Positions 35,399 through 45,073 are shown, counted from the stretch's first letter. The stretch: DNA of 64,000 nucleotides from JBMYTN01 sp049604415 (GCA_049604415.1 JBMYTN010000016.1:1-64000); one strand, 5' to 3'. Notes: generated by a model not told the origin, from the sequence alone. Numbers and translations are program-made.

Positions 35399-36364
35399 AT
35401 GGCGTCACCAAATCTGTCTGCCGAGCCCGCAGGGAGCCAAACCCCAGCTCGGGTCTCTGCGGCATTGGCCCCAATCTGGAAACTTTCGGTCACGGCACCG
35501 CTGGAGGCTGTTTCTGCCATCGAAGCGGTCTTGGAGCCCCATTGTTCCGCAGTAACATGGTTTGAAATCCAGTCCGGCCCCGAGGCTGAGGCCGGTCTGT
35601 GGAAAATCGAAGGCATGGCCGAGGCCCCGCCAACCCCTGCGGACATCACGCCGGGCATTGCCTTGGCCGCTGCGGCCTTCCACATCCCCGAACCGTCCCT
35701 GTTCATTGAAAAGCTGGAAGGCCGGGATTGGCTGACCGAGAACCTGCTGTCCTTCCCGCCGATGCAGATCGGGCGGTTCCGGGTCGTTGGCTCCCACATT
35801 ACCGATCCGGCTCCGTCCAATTTGTGGCCGGTGCTGGTTGATGCGGCCACGGCCTTTGGCAGCGGTGATCATCCCAGCACCAAAGGCTGCTTGAAGGCCT
35901 TGGGCATTTTGGGCCGTCGCCGCCATGTCTTCCGCCCGCGTCGGGTGCTGGATATGGGCACCGGCTCCGGCATTCTGTCCATCGCAGCGGCCCGGCAATG
36001 GCGCGGCTGCCGGGTCATGGCCTCCGACATTGATGCGGAGTCCGTCCGCGTCGCCCGCTTTAACGTGGCCCGCAATGGCTTGGGCAGCCAGATCCGTTGT
36101 GCCGAGGGGGACGGTTTGGCCGCTGCAGGAGTGCGCAGCGAAGGCCCCTATGATTTGATCCTGGCCAATATCCTGGCCCGGCCCTTGAGGTCCTTGGCCG
36201 GTCCGATGCTTGCCCTGTCCGCCACGGGGGCCTATGCCATCCTTGCCGGTTTGCTGATCCGCCAGGAAAATATGGTGCTGGAGGCTTGGCGGGCCCATGG
36301 CATGGTGCCGGTGCATCGCCTGCATTTTGATCCCTGGTCGACCCTGATCCTACGCCGTCCTTAA
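35399..36364 (+). CDS. prmA: Ribosomal protein L11 methyltransferase
   Basis: PrmA methylates ribosomal protein L11 using S-adenosylmethionine. The 321-residue protein has the family's N-terminal substrate-recognition domain and a class I methyltransferase core: DAATAFGSGDHPST ahead of the core, the SAM loop LDMGTGSGILSIAAA at about residue 183, ASDIDAESV for the ribose contact, and LANILARPL near residue 254, replacing the NPPY-type motif. The N-terminus has about 20 extra residues compared with the usual start. GAGGG precedes the ATG. It starts 47 bases after the giant gene and is followed by the aminopeptidase gene. Confidence 0.92.
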   Translation: MASPNLSAEPAGSQTPARVSAALAPIWKLSVTAPLEAVSAIEAVLEPHCSAVTWFEIQSGPEAEAGLWKIEGMAEAPPTPADITPGIALAAAAFHIPEPSLFIEKLEGRDWLTENLLSFPPMQIGRFRVVGSHITDPAPSNLWPVLVDAATAFGSGDHPSTKGCLKALGILGRRRHVFRPRRVLDMGTGSGILSIAAARQWRGCRVMASDIDAESVRVARFNVARNGLGSQIRCAEGDGLAAAGVRSEGPYDLILANILARPLRSLAGPMLALSATGAYAILAGLLIRQENMVLEAWRAHGMVPVHRLHFDPWSTLILRRP

Positions 36365-36476
36365 GGACTGCGCTGGACACTTTGCGCCGCGCACCCTGTG
36401 CTGGACGCCCTGTGATGGACGTCCCAGGCACCCCATATCCGCAAATAACTGTGTTGATTGATTTGGAGCGTTGAGG

Positions 36477-38594
36477 ATGACCGTCCTGTTGCCCGTGGAA
36501 GAGTTGAACGCTGTCCAACAGGACCTTGCCAGTCTTGGCATCCCCCTAGACTCCCCTGCCTTGGGCGATCTGATCGCCGGATCCGCAGCGGCCGCCCCGG
36601 GTCTGCCCGGTGCCTGGCTGGCGATGATCGGTCCCATCCCGGCAGACCATCCGGTCCGCGACCGTCTGGAAGCCCTGCGCCAAACCGCCCAAGCCGCCTA
36701 TCAGGCCTCTGCGGTGCCATTGCCTAAGCGTCTGGAGGCGCTGCGGGACCAACTGCGCGCAGATAAGCTTGATGGCTTTCTTGTGCCCCATGGCGATGAA
36801 TATCAGAGCGAATTCCCGCCGCCAGGCAACCAGCGCTTGGCTTGGCTGACCGGCTTTACCGGATCGGCGGGGGCGGCCTTGGTGATGACGGAAGGCCCGG
36901 CGGAGCTGTTTATCGATGGCCGCTATACGCTCCAGGCCCGGGACCAAGTGGACAATGACCATTGGACATTTCGTCATTTGATCTCCGAACCGCCCATGTC
37001 TCGCCTGGAGGCCTTGGTCCAGCCGGGGCAGCGCATCGGCTATGACCCAGCCTTGCATGGCTTGGATGCCCGCGCCCGCCTGGTGCGGGTCTGTCGCGCC
37101 AAAGATGCTGAGGCGGTTGCGGTGACCAGCAACCCGTTGGATGCGGTTTGGACCGACCGGCCACCGCCGCCCTTGTCCCCGGCCCATCCCCACCCCCTGG
37201 AGCGGTCTGGCCTGGAGAGTGCGGAGAAGCGCTTGGCGCTGGGGGAAGCCTTAAGCAAAGACGGCCATCAGGCGGTGGTGCTCAGCGCACCGGACAGCAT
37301 TGCCTGGCTGCTAAACATCCGGGGCACCGATGTTGGCCATACGCCACTGGTGTTGTCTTTGGCCCTGGCCCATGCGGATGGCTCGGTGGACCTGTTCATC
37401 GATCCTCGCAAAGTGGACGATGCCCTGAAAGCCCATTTGGGTGCCGAGGTGCGTTTGCATGCGGAACAGGCCTTTGCCGAAGTGGCGGCAGGGTTGGCGG
37501 CCAAGGACCAGCCACTGCGGGTGGTCGGGGCGACCACGACGGCGCGGACCGAGGATCTGCTGAGCGAAGCCGGGGTGACCATGACCCGAGGGGCTGATCC
37601 CTGTGTCCTGCCGCGGGCGACCAAAAACCCGGTGGAGCTGGAAGGCACCCGAGATGCCCACCGCCGGGATGGGCTGGCGCTGACCAAATTCCTGCATTGG
37701 CTATCGCGCTTTGGCGCTGGTCCCGATGGCGCTCCTACCGGCTTGACCGAGCAAGGGGCTGCGGATCGCCTGGAGCAGTTTCGCCGCGAGGATCCCTCCC
37801 TGCGGGATCTCAGCTTCGACACCATTGCCGGTTTTGGGGCCAATGGCGCGATTGTCCATTACCGGGTCTCGCCGGAGACCGATAAGCCTTTGGAGGCTGG
37901 CGAGTTGTTTCTGGTCGACAGCGGCGGCCAATATCCCGACGGCACCACCGACGTCACCCGCACGGTGGCCATTGGCGCAGATGCTGTGCCACCGGATGCG
38001 GAGCGGATCAAACGCTATACACAAGTGCTGAAAGGCCATGTGGCGCTGGGCATGGCCAGCTTCCCGGAAGGCACCACCGGAGCGCAGCTCGACACCTTGG
38101 CCCGCACCGCGCTTTGGGCCGACGGGGTGGATTATGACCATGGCACCGGCCATGGGGTGGGATCCTATCTAGGGGTTCACGAGGGACCGGCCCGGATCTC
38201 CAAGGCTGGGTCGGTGCCGCTGCAGCCGGGCATGATCCTGTCCAACGAGCCCGGTTATTATAAGACCGGTGCCTTTGGCATTCGGATCGAGAACCTTGTG
38301 GTGGTGCATCAGCAAGATGCCATGCCCGGCGGTGAAAAACCGATGCTGTGCTTTGAGACCCTGACCCTGGCCCCCTATGACCGTGCCCTAATTGATCCGA
38401 GCCTGCTCACCCAGGCGGAACGGGACTGGGTCGATGCCTATCAGGCCCATGTGTTCCAGTTCCACGCCCCCCATCTCTCCCCGGAGGCGGCAGACTGGCT
38501 GGCGGCTGTCACGGCACCGCTGGGGAATGATCCGATGGTCGACAGCCCCGAGGAGGCGCTGCCCGCATTTGACCGGCAGCGCAGCGCATCATAA
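36477..38594 (+). CDS. Xaa-Pro aminopeptidase (M24B)
   Basis: This di-metal peptidase removes an N-terminal residue before proline. The 705-residue protein has two creatinase-like N-terminal domains (about 85-400; RLEALRDQLRADKLDGFLVP and LAWLTGFTGSAG) and a pita-bread catalytic domain. All five metal ligands are present: D481, D492, H559, E591 and E605. It is longer than typical eukaryotic-like bacterial members (about 600) because of an extra N-terminal 80 residues with no recognisable domain. ATG 36477 has GAGG close by; a later start near residue 85 would give the usual length. It is cytosolic, since no signal peptide is seen. Confidence 0.92.
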   Translation: MTVLLPVEELNAVQQDLASLGIPLDSPALGDLIAGSAAAAPGLPGAWLAMIGPIPADHPVRDRLEALRQTAQAAYQASAVPLPKRLEALRDQLRADKLDGFLVPHGDEYQSEFPPPGNQRLAWLTGFTGSAGAALVMTEGPAELFIDGRYTLQARDQVDNDHWTFRHLISEPPMSRLEALVQPGQRIGYDPALHGLDARARLVRVCRAKDAEAVAVTSNPLDAVWTDRPPPPLSPAHPHPLERSGLESAEKRLALGEALSKDGHQAVVLSAPDSIAWLLNIRGTDVGHTPLVLSLALAHADGSVDLFIDPRKVDDALKAHLGAEVRLHAEQAFAEVAAGLAAKDQPLRVVGATTTARTEDLLSEAGVTMTRGADPCVLPRATKNPVELEGTRDAHRRDGLALTKFLHWLSRFGAGPDGAPTGLTEQGAADRLEQFRREDPSLRDLSFDTIAGFGANGAIVHYRVSPETDKPLEAGELFLVDSGGQYPDGTTDVTRTVAIGADAVPPDAERIKRYTQVLKGHVALGMASFPEGTTGAQLDTLARTALWADGVDYDHGTGHGVGSYLGVHEGPARISKAGSVPLQPGMILSNEPGYYKTGAFGIRIENLVVVHQQDAMPGGEKPMLCFETLTLAPYDRALIDPSLLTQAERDWVDAYQAHVFQFHAPHLSPEAADWLAAVTAPLGNDPMVDSPEEALPAFDRQRSAS

Positions 38595-38627
38595 AAAGTG
38601 TTCAGAGCGGGGCGGGAGCGCGTCTGA

Positions 38628-39818
38628 ATGAAAACCATTGAGTTGTTTGCTGGGGCAGGCGGATTGGGCCTTGGGGTCGCCCAAGCCGGGTTCCATCCGG
38701 TCCAGATTGTGGAGTGGGACCGTTGGTGCTGTGACACCATCCGGGAGAACCGCGCCAAGGCCTCAGGCCGCCTTGCGGGATGGCCGACACCGGACGAGGC
38801 CGATATTCGCGGCCTCGATTTTTCCCACCAGGAAGGCCGGGTCGATCTGGTTACCGGCGGCCCACCCTGTCAGCCCTTTTCCTTAGGCGGCAAGCATCGC
38901 GCTCATGCGGATGAACGCGATCTGTGGACGGAAACCGTTCGGGTGGTGCGGCAGACCAAACCCAAAGCCTTTCTGTTCGAAAATGTCAAAGGTCTGACCC
39001 GCAGCAGCTTTACGGAATATTTCAGCTATGTGCTGCGCCAATTAACCCATCCGGAGATCGCGCCGCGTGCCGGGGAGTCCTGGACGGCGCATCTCTCCCG
39101 CCTGGAACGCCATCACAGCGCCAAGGGGGCGGCTGGGCGCGGCCTGTCCTATAATGTGCTCGCCCGGGTTCTGAACGCGGCGGATTATGGTGTGCCCCAA
39201 CGTCGAGAGCGGGTGGTGTTCGTCGGCTTCCGCAGCGATCTCGGCATTGAATGGAGCTTCCCGCAAGCCACCCATGCCCTGGACGCCTTGCTCTGGGATC
39301 AGGTCCGCTCTGTTGCCTATTGGGAGCGCAATCGGGTGGCCAAAAAGGACCGCAGCGTGGCCCCGCGTTTGGCCCAACGGGCTGAGAAACTTCTTGAGCG
39401 GCCTGAGGGCAAGGCCTGGATCACCGTGCGCGAGGCCTTGAAGGGTCTGCCGGATCCGGAGCGTTCGCCCAAAGCCGCCAGCCGGATCCAAAGCCATCGC
39501 TTCCAGGCCGGGGCGCGCAGCTATCCCGGCCATACGGGCAGCCCGTTGGACGAGGCAGCCAAGACCCTAAAAGCCGGGGTGCATGGGGTGCCAGGGGGCG
39601 AGAATATGCTCTGCCGCAAGGATGGCAGCATCCGCTATTTCTCGGTGCGGGAAAGTGCTCGGCTGCAAACCTTCCCCGATGACTATCGGTTCCATGGCTC
39701 TTGGAGCGAAACCATGCGCCAGCTCGGCAATGCGGTGCCGGTGCAGTTGGCGCAGATCCTGGCCAAAGATGTGCTGGCCCATTTGCATGCGGCCTCTCCA
39801 GACAGTCTGCCCAAATAG
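38628..39818 (+). CDS. DNA (cytosine-5) methyltransferase of a type II R-M system
   Basis: This 396-residue C5-MTase has the expected motifs in order: motif I IELFAGAGGLGLG (4-16), motif IV GGPPCQPFS with nucleophile C81, motif VI ENVKG (E118), motif VIII-like YGVPQRRERVVFVGF (about 187-201), a target-recognition region, and the C-terminal RLQTFPDDYRF and QLGNAVPVQLA motifs IX-X. It should protect host DNA from the nuclease encoded 5 bases downstream. With an Eco29kI-type partner the target is predicted to be CCGCGG. The GC-rich coding sequence resembles its neighbours, so the acquisition is not obviously recent. Confidence 0.93.
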   Translation: MKTIELFAGAGGLGLGVAQAGFHPVQIVEWDRWCCDTIRENRAKASGRLAGWPTPDEADIRGLDFSHQEGRVDLVTGGPPCQPFSLGGKHRAHADERDLWTETVRVVRQTKPKAFLFENVKGLTRSSFTEYFSYVLRQLTHPEIAPRAGESWTAHLSRLERHHSAKGAAGRGLSYNVLARVLNAADYGVPQRRERVVFVGFRSDLGIEWSFPQATHALDALLWDQVRSVAYWERNRVAKKDRSVAPRLAQRAEKLLERPEGKAWITVREALKGLPDPERSPKAASRIQSHRFQAGARSYPGHTGSPLDEAAKTLKAGVHGVPGGENMLCRKDGSIRYFSVRESARLQTFPDDYRFHGSWSETMRQLGNAVPVQLAQILAKDVLAHLHAASPDSLPK

Positions 39819-39823
39819 AGATC

Positions 39824-40585
39824 ATGATTGGGTTCAAAGATTTCGAATTTGATCTGCCCCGGGCTTTGTTGCACAGCCTGGTTCAAGAGTTTGAAGGGGT
39901 GCAGCCCGCGCCGCTGACAGCAACGGCAGTGGCTGAGGTTCCGGAAACCCAAGGGGTCTATCAGCTCTTTAAGGATGGACAGCTGGTCTATATCGGCAAG
40001 ACCGATGCGGACTCCGGGTTAAACCGGCGGCTGACCCGCCATGCCCAGAAGATCCTGTTTCGCCAAGCGCTTTCGCCGGAGCAGGTGTCTTTCAAGGCGA
40101 TCCGGGTTTATGTGTTCACGGCGATGGATTTGGAAACCGACCTGATCCGGCATTTTGGTGGCGTGGCCAGTCTGGCCTGGAATGGCAGCGGATTTGGCTC
40201 CAATGATCCGGGCCGGGAGCGGGACACCACCCGGGTGAAGGACAGCAATTTTGATGCCCTCTATCCGATCGACATAGATCGAGAAATCACCTGGACCGGC
40301 CCCGATGGCGGGCCGGTTTCTGTGGTGCTGGGCGCGCTGAAAGAGCATTTGCCCTATACCCTGCGTTTTGAAGGCGCGCGGGGGCGCAGCCGCCAACCCC
40401 ATCCGGATTTGGCGGTCGCAGAAATGCCAGCCTTTGCCGGGCCGGTCACCGTCCGCTCCCTGATGGCGGGTGTGGTCTCGGTATTGCCCAGCGGCTGGCA
40501 GGCCACAGCACTGCTGGGCTATGTGATCCTCTATAAGGAACGCTGGGACTATCCCCAGGGCGCGGTGATTGCACGCGCGCCCTGA
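39824..40585 (+). CDS. Eco29kI-family type II restriction endonuclease (GIY-YIG)
   Basis: This 253-residue protein matches the Eco29kI family, GIY-YIG nucleases cutting CCGCGG. GVYQLF (44-49) and VYIGKT (55-60) are the GIY and YIG strands, with R69 in LNRRL and E104 in MDLETDL as the expected catalytic and metal-binding residues. The block WNGSGFGSNDPGRERD is also family-specific. I start at ATG 39824, 5 bases after the methyltransferase stop; the longer frame from 39701 overlaps the methyltransferase gene. The pair forms a complete R-M unit. No separate control-protein gene is seen. Confidence 0.88.
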   Translation: MIGFKDFEFDLPRALLHSLVQEFEGVQPAPLTATAVAEVPETQGVYQLFKDGQLVYIGKTDADSGLNRRLTRHAQKILFRQALSPEQVSFKAIRVYVFTAMDLETDLIRHFGGVASLAWNGSGFGSNDPGRERDTTRVKDSNFDALYPIDIDREITWTGPDGGPVSVVLGALKEHLPYTLRFEGARGRSRQPHPDLAVAEMPAFAGPVTVRSLMAGVVSVLPSGWQATALLGYVILYKERWDYPQGAVIARAP

Positions 40586-40607
40586 GGTCGCAGTGTCCTG
40601 TAACAGT

Positions 40608-41597
40608 CTAGTTTTCGATTACGATCTTGCCGATGGCCTTGCCGCTGGTCAGCTTCTCATAGGCCTTGCCGACCTCGTCCAAGGCAAAAGCTTGTTCATC
40701 AAGCAGCGGCACCAGCCCGCCCGCATCGACAATGTCCGCCAGGGTGCTGAGGATCTTGCCATGCTCGGCGCGGCCCTGATTGTGCAGCATCGGGATCAGC
40801 ATGAAGACCACATGGATCGACAGGCCCTTAAAATGCGCCAGGGTCAGATCCAGCTCCAGCAGGGAGACGGTGGTGGAGACCTGGGCGTTGAGCCCAGCGG
40901 CTTCAAAGGAGGTCAGCATATTGGCCCCGCCGACGGTGTCGAACACCACATCGAAGCCCGCGCCTGCGGTGTGCTTGGCCACATAGTCCGCGACCGGCTC
41001 TGCGCGGTAATCGATGGCGGTCGCACCATAGCCGGTGATGATCTCCCGGGCCTTGGCTCCGGAGCCGGTGGCAAAAACGTCAGCACCAAAATGCTTGGCC
41101 AGCTGCACACCCACATGGCCGACGCCACCGGTGCCGCCATGGACCAGGACCGATTGGCCCTTGGTGACACCGGCACGGATCAGACCTTCATAAGCGGTGA
41201 TGCCGACCAGGGGCAGGGCAGCGGCTTGGCGCATGGTCAAGCTCTTTGGCTTTTTCGCGATCAACTGGGCATCAACCAGCATGAAGTCCGCCAGGGCACC
41301 GGGCAGGCCGATCAAACCCCCGGCGCACCCATAGACCTCATCGCCAATGGCAAAGTCCGTGACATCCGCGCCCACCGCCGCAACGGTTCCGGCAAAGTCC
41401 ATGCCCAACACGGCGGGCAGATCCGGGGACAGCGGCAATTGCTCCTGGCCCATGATGCGGATCATCGTATCGACGGTGTTGACGCTCGAGGCGGCGATTT
41501 TGACCACCACATGCCCCGGCGTCGGCTCGGGTTTGGGCAGGTCAGCCGGTTCAAAGGCGGCGGTCTCGCCATAGGCGGTCAGGATCATGGCTTTCAT
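40608..41597 (-). CDS. MDR-superfamily NAD(P)H:quinone oxidoreductase-like dehydrogenase
   Basis: This 329-residue medium-chain dehydrogenase has an N-terminal GroES-like domain (DVTDFAIGDEVYG) and a Rossmann domain with HGGTGGVGHVGVQLAKHFGA. The N-terminal half lacks the cysteine/histidine set that holds catalytic zinc in alcohol dehydrogenases, so a quinone reductase or zeta-crystallin-like enzyme is more likely. It is downstream of a LysR gene on the same strand (101-base gap). Annotation as a zinc-binding alcohol dehydrogenase would be by superfamily only. Confidence 0.85.
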   Translation of the reverse strand: MKAMILTAYGETAAFEPADLPKPEPTPGHVVVKIAASSVNTVDTMIRIMGQEQLPLSPDLPAVLGMDFAGTVAAVGADVTDFAIGDEVYGCAGGLIGLPGALADFMLVDAQLIAKKPKSLTMRQAAALPLVGITAYEGLIRAGVTKGQSVLVHGGTGGVGHVGVQLAKHFGADVFATGSGAKAREIITGYGATAIDYRAEPVADYVAKHTAGAGFDVVFDTVGGANMLTSFEAAGLNAQVSTTVSLLELDLTLAHFKGLSIHVVFMLIPMLHNQGRAEHGKILSTLADIVDAGGLVPLLDEQAFALDEVGKAYEKLTSGKAIGKIVIEN

Positions 41598-41698
41598 GGG
41601 GGGGTCCTTTGGAAAACGCGTGGTCCCCTAAGAATAAAGCCCTGTGATCCCAGATAAATGGTGTCAATGCGAACTCAGTTTTTGGAAAATCTATATAA

Positions 41699-42625
41699 TT
41701 AGCCTGGGCGGTGATCCTGTTCCCAGATCGGTGGATCGCCAATGGTTTGGCGTAGGAAGTCGATGAAGACCCGGACCTTGGCGGTGAGCACATTGGATTT
41801 CGGATAAACCAGCCAGATCGCCGATTGATCATCGATTTCATAGTCGGACAGCACCTGCACCAAAGCCCCGCTGGTCAAGTCTTGGTGGAGCGCCCATCGG
41901 GAGCCCATGGAAATCCCCAACCCGGTGCGGGTGGCGGCCCCCAGACTGGAGCCATCATCGCAAACCACGCGCGGTTTTTGCCCCGCTGGCGGAAAGCTGC
42001 CCTCTGGGTCTTGTGCCTTGAGGGGTTTCAGGCGGCGCGGTGTGGCGCTGCCAAACACCAACAGGTCATGGCTCGCCAAATCTTCAAGCCGTTCCGGGAT
42101 GCCACGCGCAGCCAAATAGTCCGGTGCAGCACACAGGATCCGGCGATCCTCGGCCAGCTTCCGCCCGCGCAAGCTGCTATCGGGCAGGGCATAATTGCGC
42201 AGGGCCAGATCAAAGCCGCCTTCGATCAGGTCAAGCTGATTGTCGGTCAGCTTAAGATCCAAATTCAGGCCAGGATGCTGGCGCAGAAAACCCGGCAAGG
42301 CGGGCGCGACATAAAGCTGGGCAAAGGTGCTGGAGGCGGCAAAGCGCAAGGTGCCGGTGATTTCCGCTCGGCCATGGCCCATTGCCGCCAGGGCGGCATC
42401 TTCCTGGGCCAAGATCTCTCGGGCATAGGGCAGGAATTCCGCACCTTCCAGAGACAAGGACACCTTTCGGGTCGAGCGATGCAGCAGATCCGCCCCGATC
42501 TGGGTCTCCAGCTTGGCCAGGCGGGCACTGGCCACCGCCGGGGCCAACCCCAGACGCCGCCCGGCAGCACTGATATTGAGCATATCAGCCGCCAGAACAA
42601 AAAGCCGGATGCCGTCGGTGTCCAT
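41699..42625 (-). CDS. LysR-family transcriptional regulator
   Basis: This 308-residue protein has an N-terminal helix-turn-helix (MLNISAAGRRLGLAPAVASARL, about residues 14-35) and a C-terminal effector-binding domain. It is divergent from the SDR gene (42745) across 119 bases and upstream of the MDR gene on its own strand. The usual reading is control of these two oxidoreductases in response to an electrophile or aldehyde-like signal, which is an inference from context. The upstream region has an ATTATA at 42631-42636. Confidence 0.9.
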   Translation of the reverse strand: MDTDGIRLFVLAADMLNISAAGRRLGLAPAVASARLAKLETQIGADLLHRSTRKVSLSLEGAEFLPYAREILAQEDAALAAMGHGRAEITGTLRFAASSTFAQLYVAPALPGFLRQHPGLNLDLKLTDNQLDLIEGGFDLALRNYALPDSSLRGRKLAEDRRILCAAPDYLAARGIPERLEDLASHDLLVFGSATPRRLKPLKAQDPEGSFPPAGQKPRVVCDDGSSLGAATRTGLGISMGSRWALHQDLTSGALVQVLSDYEIDDQSAIWLVYPKSNVLTAKVRVFIDFLRQTIGDPPIWEQDHRPG

Positions 42626-42688
42626 GGGTGATTATATCCAATTCCCGAATTCTGTTCGGAGCATGCCGGTATTGTTTGCGAGCTTCAA

Positions 42689-42694
42689 TATAAT
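42689..42694 (+). promoter_or_regulatory. Candidate -10 of an activator-dependent SDR promoter
   Basis: A perfect TATAAT lies 50 bases upstream of the SDR start codon, inside the LysR/SDR divergent region. The 17-base-spaced -35 position (CCGGTA) is poor, as is common for promoters that need a LysR activator. Confidence 0.3.
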
Positions 42695-42744
42695 TAAGTC
42701 TTGGCCACCGGAATTTTCCCATCCCCCTTGGAGCAGGCTTGAGC

Positions 42745-43560
42745 ATGTCCAAAACCATTCTTCTGACCGGCGCGACCGATGGCATTGGCCTGGAGGCTGC
42801 TTTGATGCTGGCCAGTGCAGGCCATGGCTTATTGCTGCATGGCCGCAGCGCTGAAAAGCTGGCCGCCACCGCCGACCGCATTACCAAAACCCCTGGGGCC
42901 GGAGCGGTGCAGACGGTTCAAGCGGACCTCTCGCGGATGGCGGATGTGGAGGCGATGGCCACGGAGGTTATGGCCAAAGCTCCCCAGTTGGATGTGCTGA
43001 TCAACAATGCTGGGGTTTATAAAACCGGGACGCCGCTGAGCCCGGAGGGGCTGGATGTCCGGTTTCTGGTCAACACCTTGGCGCCCTATTTGTTGACCAA
43101 GCGGCTGCTGCCCGCTTTGGCCCCGGATGCCCGGGTGGTGAATTTATCCTCAGCCGCCCAAGCCACTGTCGATCTGAAGGCCTTGGCCGGATCGGTGCGG
43201 TTGAGCGACGGCGAAGCCTATGCCCAGAGCAAGCTGGCAATCACCATGTGGACAGCCCATTGGGCGCAGACGCTGACCCCAGCGCAGCGGGTCATGGTTG
43301 CGGTCAACCCGGCGTCTTTGCTGGGCAGCAAAATGGTCAAGGAAGCCTTTGGCATTGCCGGTCATGACCTGCGCATCGGGGCGGACATCATTTTGCGCGC
43401 CGCACTCAGCGATCATTTTGCCCAGGCCTCAGGACGCTATTTTGACAATGACAGCGGTCAATTTGCCGACCCGCATCCGGATGCTTTGGATGCGAGCAAG
43501 AATGAGCGTTTGGTCGCGGCCATGGAGGCCCTGTTGGACAAGCTTGGTCACCCGGTGTAA
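42745..43560 (+). CDS. Short-chain dehydrogenase/reductase
   Basis: This 271-residue NAD(P)-dependent oxidoreductase has the cofactor motif TGATDGIG (8-15), NNAG after strand 4 (INNAGVY), serines after VNLSSAAQ, and catalytic Y159/K163 in YAQSKLA. It resembles the retinol dehydrogenase/WWOX-like class of SDRs, in which the substrate cannot be deduced. The ATG at 42745 has GGAGCAGG upstream; an in-frame TTG two codons earlier is less likely. It is divergent from the LysR gene, its probable regulator. Confidence 0.9.
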   Translation: MSKTILLTGATDGIGLEAALMLASAGHGLLLHGRSAEKLAATADRITKTPGAGAVQTVQADLSRMADVEAMATEVMAKAPQLDVLINNAGVYKTGTPLSPEGLDVRFLVNTLAPYLLTKRLLPALAPDARVVNLSSAAQATVDLKALAGSVRLSDGEAYAQSKLAITMWTAHWAQTLTPAQRVMVAVNPASLLGSKMVKEAFGIAGHDLRIGADIILRAALSDHFAQASGRYFDNDSGQFADPHPDALDASKNERLVAAMEALLDKLGHPV

Positions 43561-43576
43561 TCGCCGGTTCCGGGGC

Positions 43577-44965
43577 CTATCCCAGGATTTCGTGGATGGC
43601 GCCGACCACGGCGGTGACGATGCTATCGGCTTCGTCTCGGGTCAGGCTGAAGGGCGGGGCGATGCCGATGATGTCACCATGGGGCATGGCCCGGACGATG
43701 ACGCCACGGCGCAAGGCCGCAGCCGCGATCTTTGGCGCGACGGAGCCCACCGGAGCATAGAACACCGGCCCGTCGCGGTTTTCGACCAGCTCGATGGCAC
43801 AGGTTAGGCCTTCGCCCCGGATTTCGCCCACATGGGGGTGGTCTTCCAAGGCCTCCCGAACCTGATTGCGCAGATAGGTTCCCACCTTGCGGGCATTGTC
43901 CATCAGCCCAAGATCGTCGATCAGGGACAGATTGGCCACTCCAGCTGCTGCGCCGATGGGATGGGCGGAATAAGTCAAGCCATGGCCAAAGGGCCCCATG
44001 CTGTCGGTGCCCTCGGCCAGGACCGAGAAGACCTTTTTGGAGATCACTGCCCCGGACAGCGGGGCATAGGCCGAGGTCAAACCCTTGGCGATGGTGATCA
44101 AATCCGGTTGCAGGCCATAGAAGTGGGAGCCAAAGGGCGTGCCGAGGCGTCCAAAGCCGGTGATCACCTCGTCAGCGACAAATAGGATGTCGTATTTTTT
44201 CAGGACCGCCTGGATCCGGGGCCAATAGCCTTCCGGTGGCGGCACCAGACCACCGGTGCCGAGCATGGGCTCGCCAAAAAAGGCGGCAATGGTGTCAGGC
44301 CCTTCATCCAGGATCAGGGCTTCCAAACGCTCCGCACACCAGGCGGAGAAGTCGGACTCGCTCATATCCCGGTCGGGGCGGTGGAAATAATAGGGCGCTT
44401 CGGTGTGCAACACTCGGGACAGGGGCAGGTCGAAGGCCTTGTGGAAGAATTCCAGCCCGGTCAGAGAGCCGGTCATCAAGCCGGACCCATGGAAGCCGCG
44501 CTTGCGACCGATCAGCTTCTTTTTGTCGGGGCGGCCCAATACATTGTTGTAATACCAGATGATCTTGATCAGGGTCTCGTTGGCATCGGATCCGCCCAAG
44601 CCAAAAAATACCCGGGACATGCCAACCGGGGCCCGCTCAATGACCATCCGGGCCAGGGTGATGGAGGCCTCGGTGCCATGGCCGACATAGGCGTGATAAT
44701 AGGGCAGGTCTTTGGCCTGCCGGGCGATGGCCTCGGCGATTTCACTCCGGCCATAGCCCGCATTGACGCAATACAGGCCAGCAAAGCCGTCCAAAAAGCG
44801 GTTGCCATCCCGATCGGTGATGAACACGCCGTCACCATGGATCAGGATCCGCTGGGGCAGCTTGCCCCGGGCGTGGTCCGCCAAATGGGTAGACGGGTGA
44901 AAAAAGTGATCCCGGTCCCATTGAGCCAGGAAGTCGGTCCTGGCAGCAGCATCATTGTCGGGCAT
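43577..44965 (-). CDS. Class III omega-aminotransferase
   Basis: This PLP-dependent aminotransferase (462 residues) moves amino groups from amines or omega-amino acids to a keto acid, usually pyruvate. Conserved features are the GGSDANETLIKIIW cofactor segment, DEVITGFGRLG near residue 267, the PLP lysine K294 in IAKGLTSAYAPLSG, and the TYSAHPIGAAAGVANL region. It resembles the pyruvate-dependent aspartate/putrescine/beta-alanine transaminase group; specificity is unknown. It converges with the SDR gene (16-base gap). A minus-strand promoter candidate lies about 110 bases upstream. Confidence 0.92.
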   Translation of the reverse strand: MPDNDAAARTDFLAQWDRDHFFHPSTHLADHARGKLPQRILIHGDGVFITDRDGNRFLDGFAGLYCVNAGYGRSEIAEAIARQAKDLPYYHAYVGHGTEASITLARMVIERAPVGMSRVFFGLGGSDANETLIKIIWYYNNVLGRPDKKKLIGRKRGFHGSGLMTGSLTGLEFFHKAFDLPLSRVLHTEAPYYFHRPDRDMSESDFSAWCAERLEALILDEGPDTIAAFFGEPMLGTGGLVPPPEGYWPRIQAVLKKYDILFVADEVITGFGRLGTPFGSHFYGLQPDLITIAKGLTSAYAPLSGAVISKKVFSVLAEGTDSMGPFGHGLTYSAHPIGAAAGVANLSLIDDLGLMDNARKVGTYLRNQVREALEDHPHVGEIRGEGLTCAIELVENRDGPVFYAPVGSVAPKIAAAALRRGVIVRAMPHGDIIGIAPPFSLTRDEADSIVTAVVGAIHEILG

Positions 44966-45073
44966 CTTCGGGGTACGCTCCTGTGGGGGGTCTGCTTGCG
45001 GTTATACTGTTGCCGCCAATGTTTGGATTTGTCCTCACCCGGTAAGCGCAAGTCAGTGTTGGATTTTTTCTGA

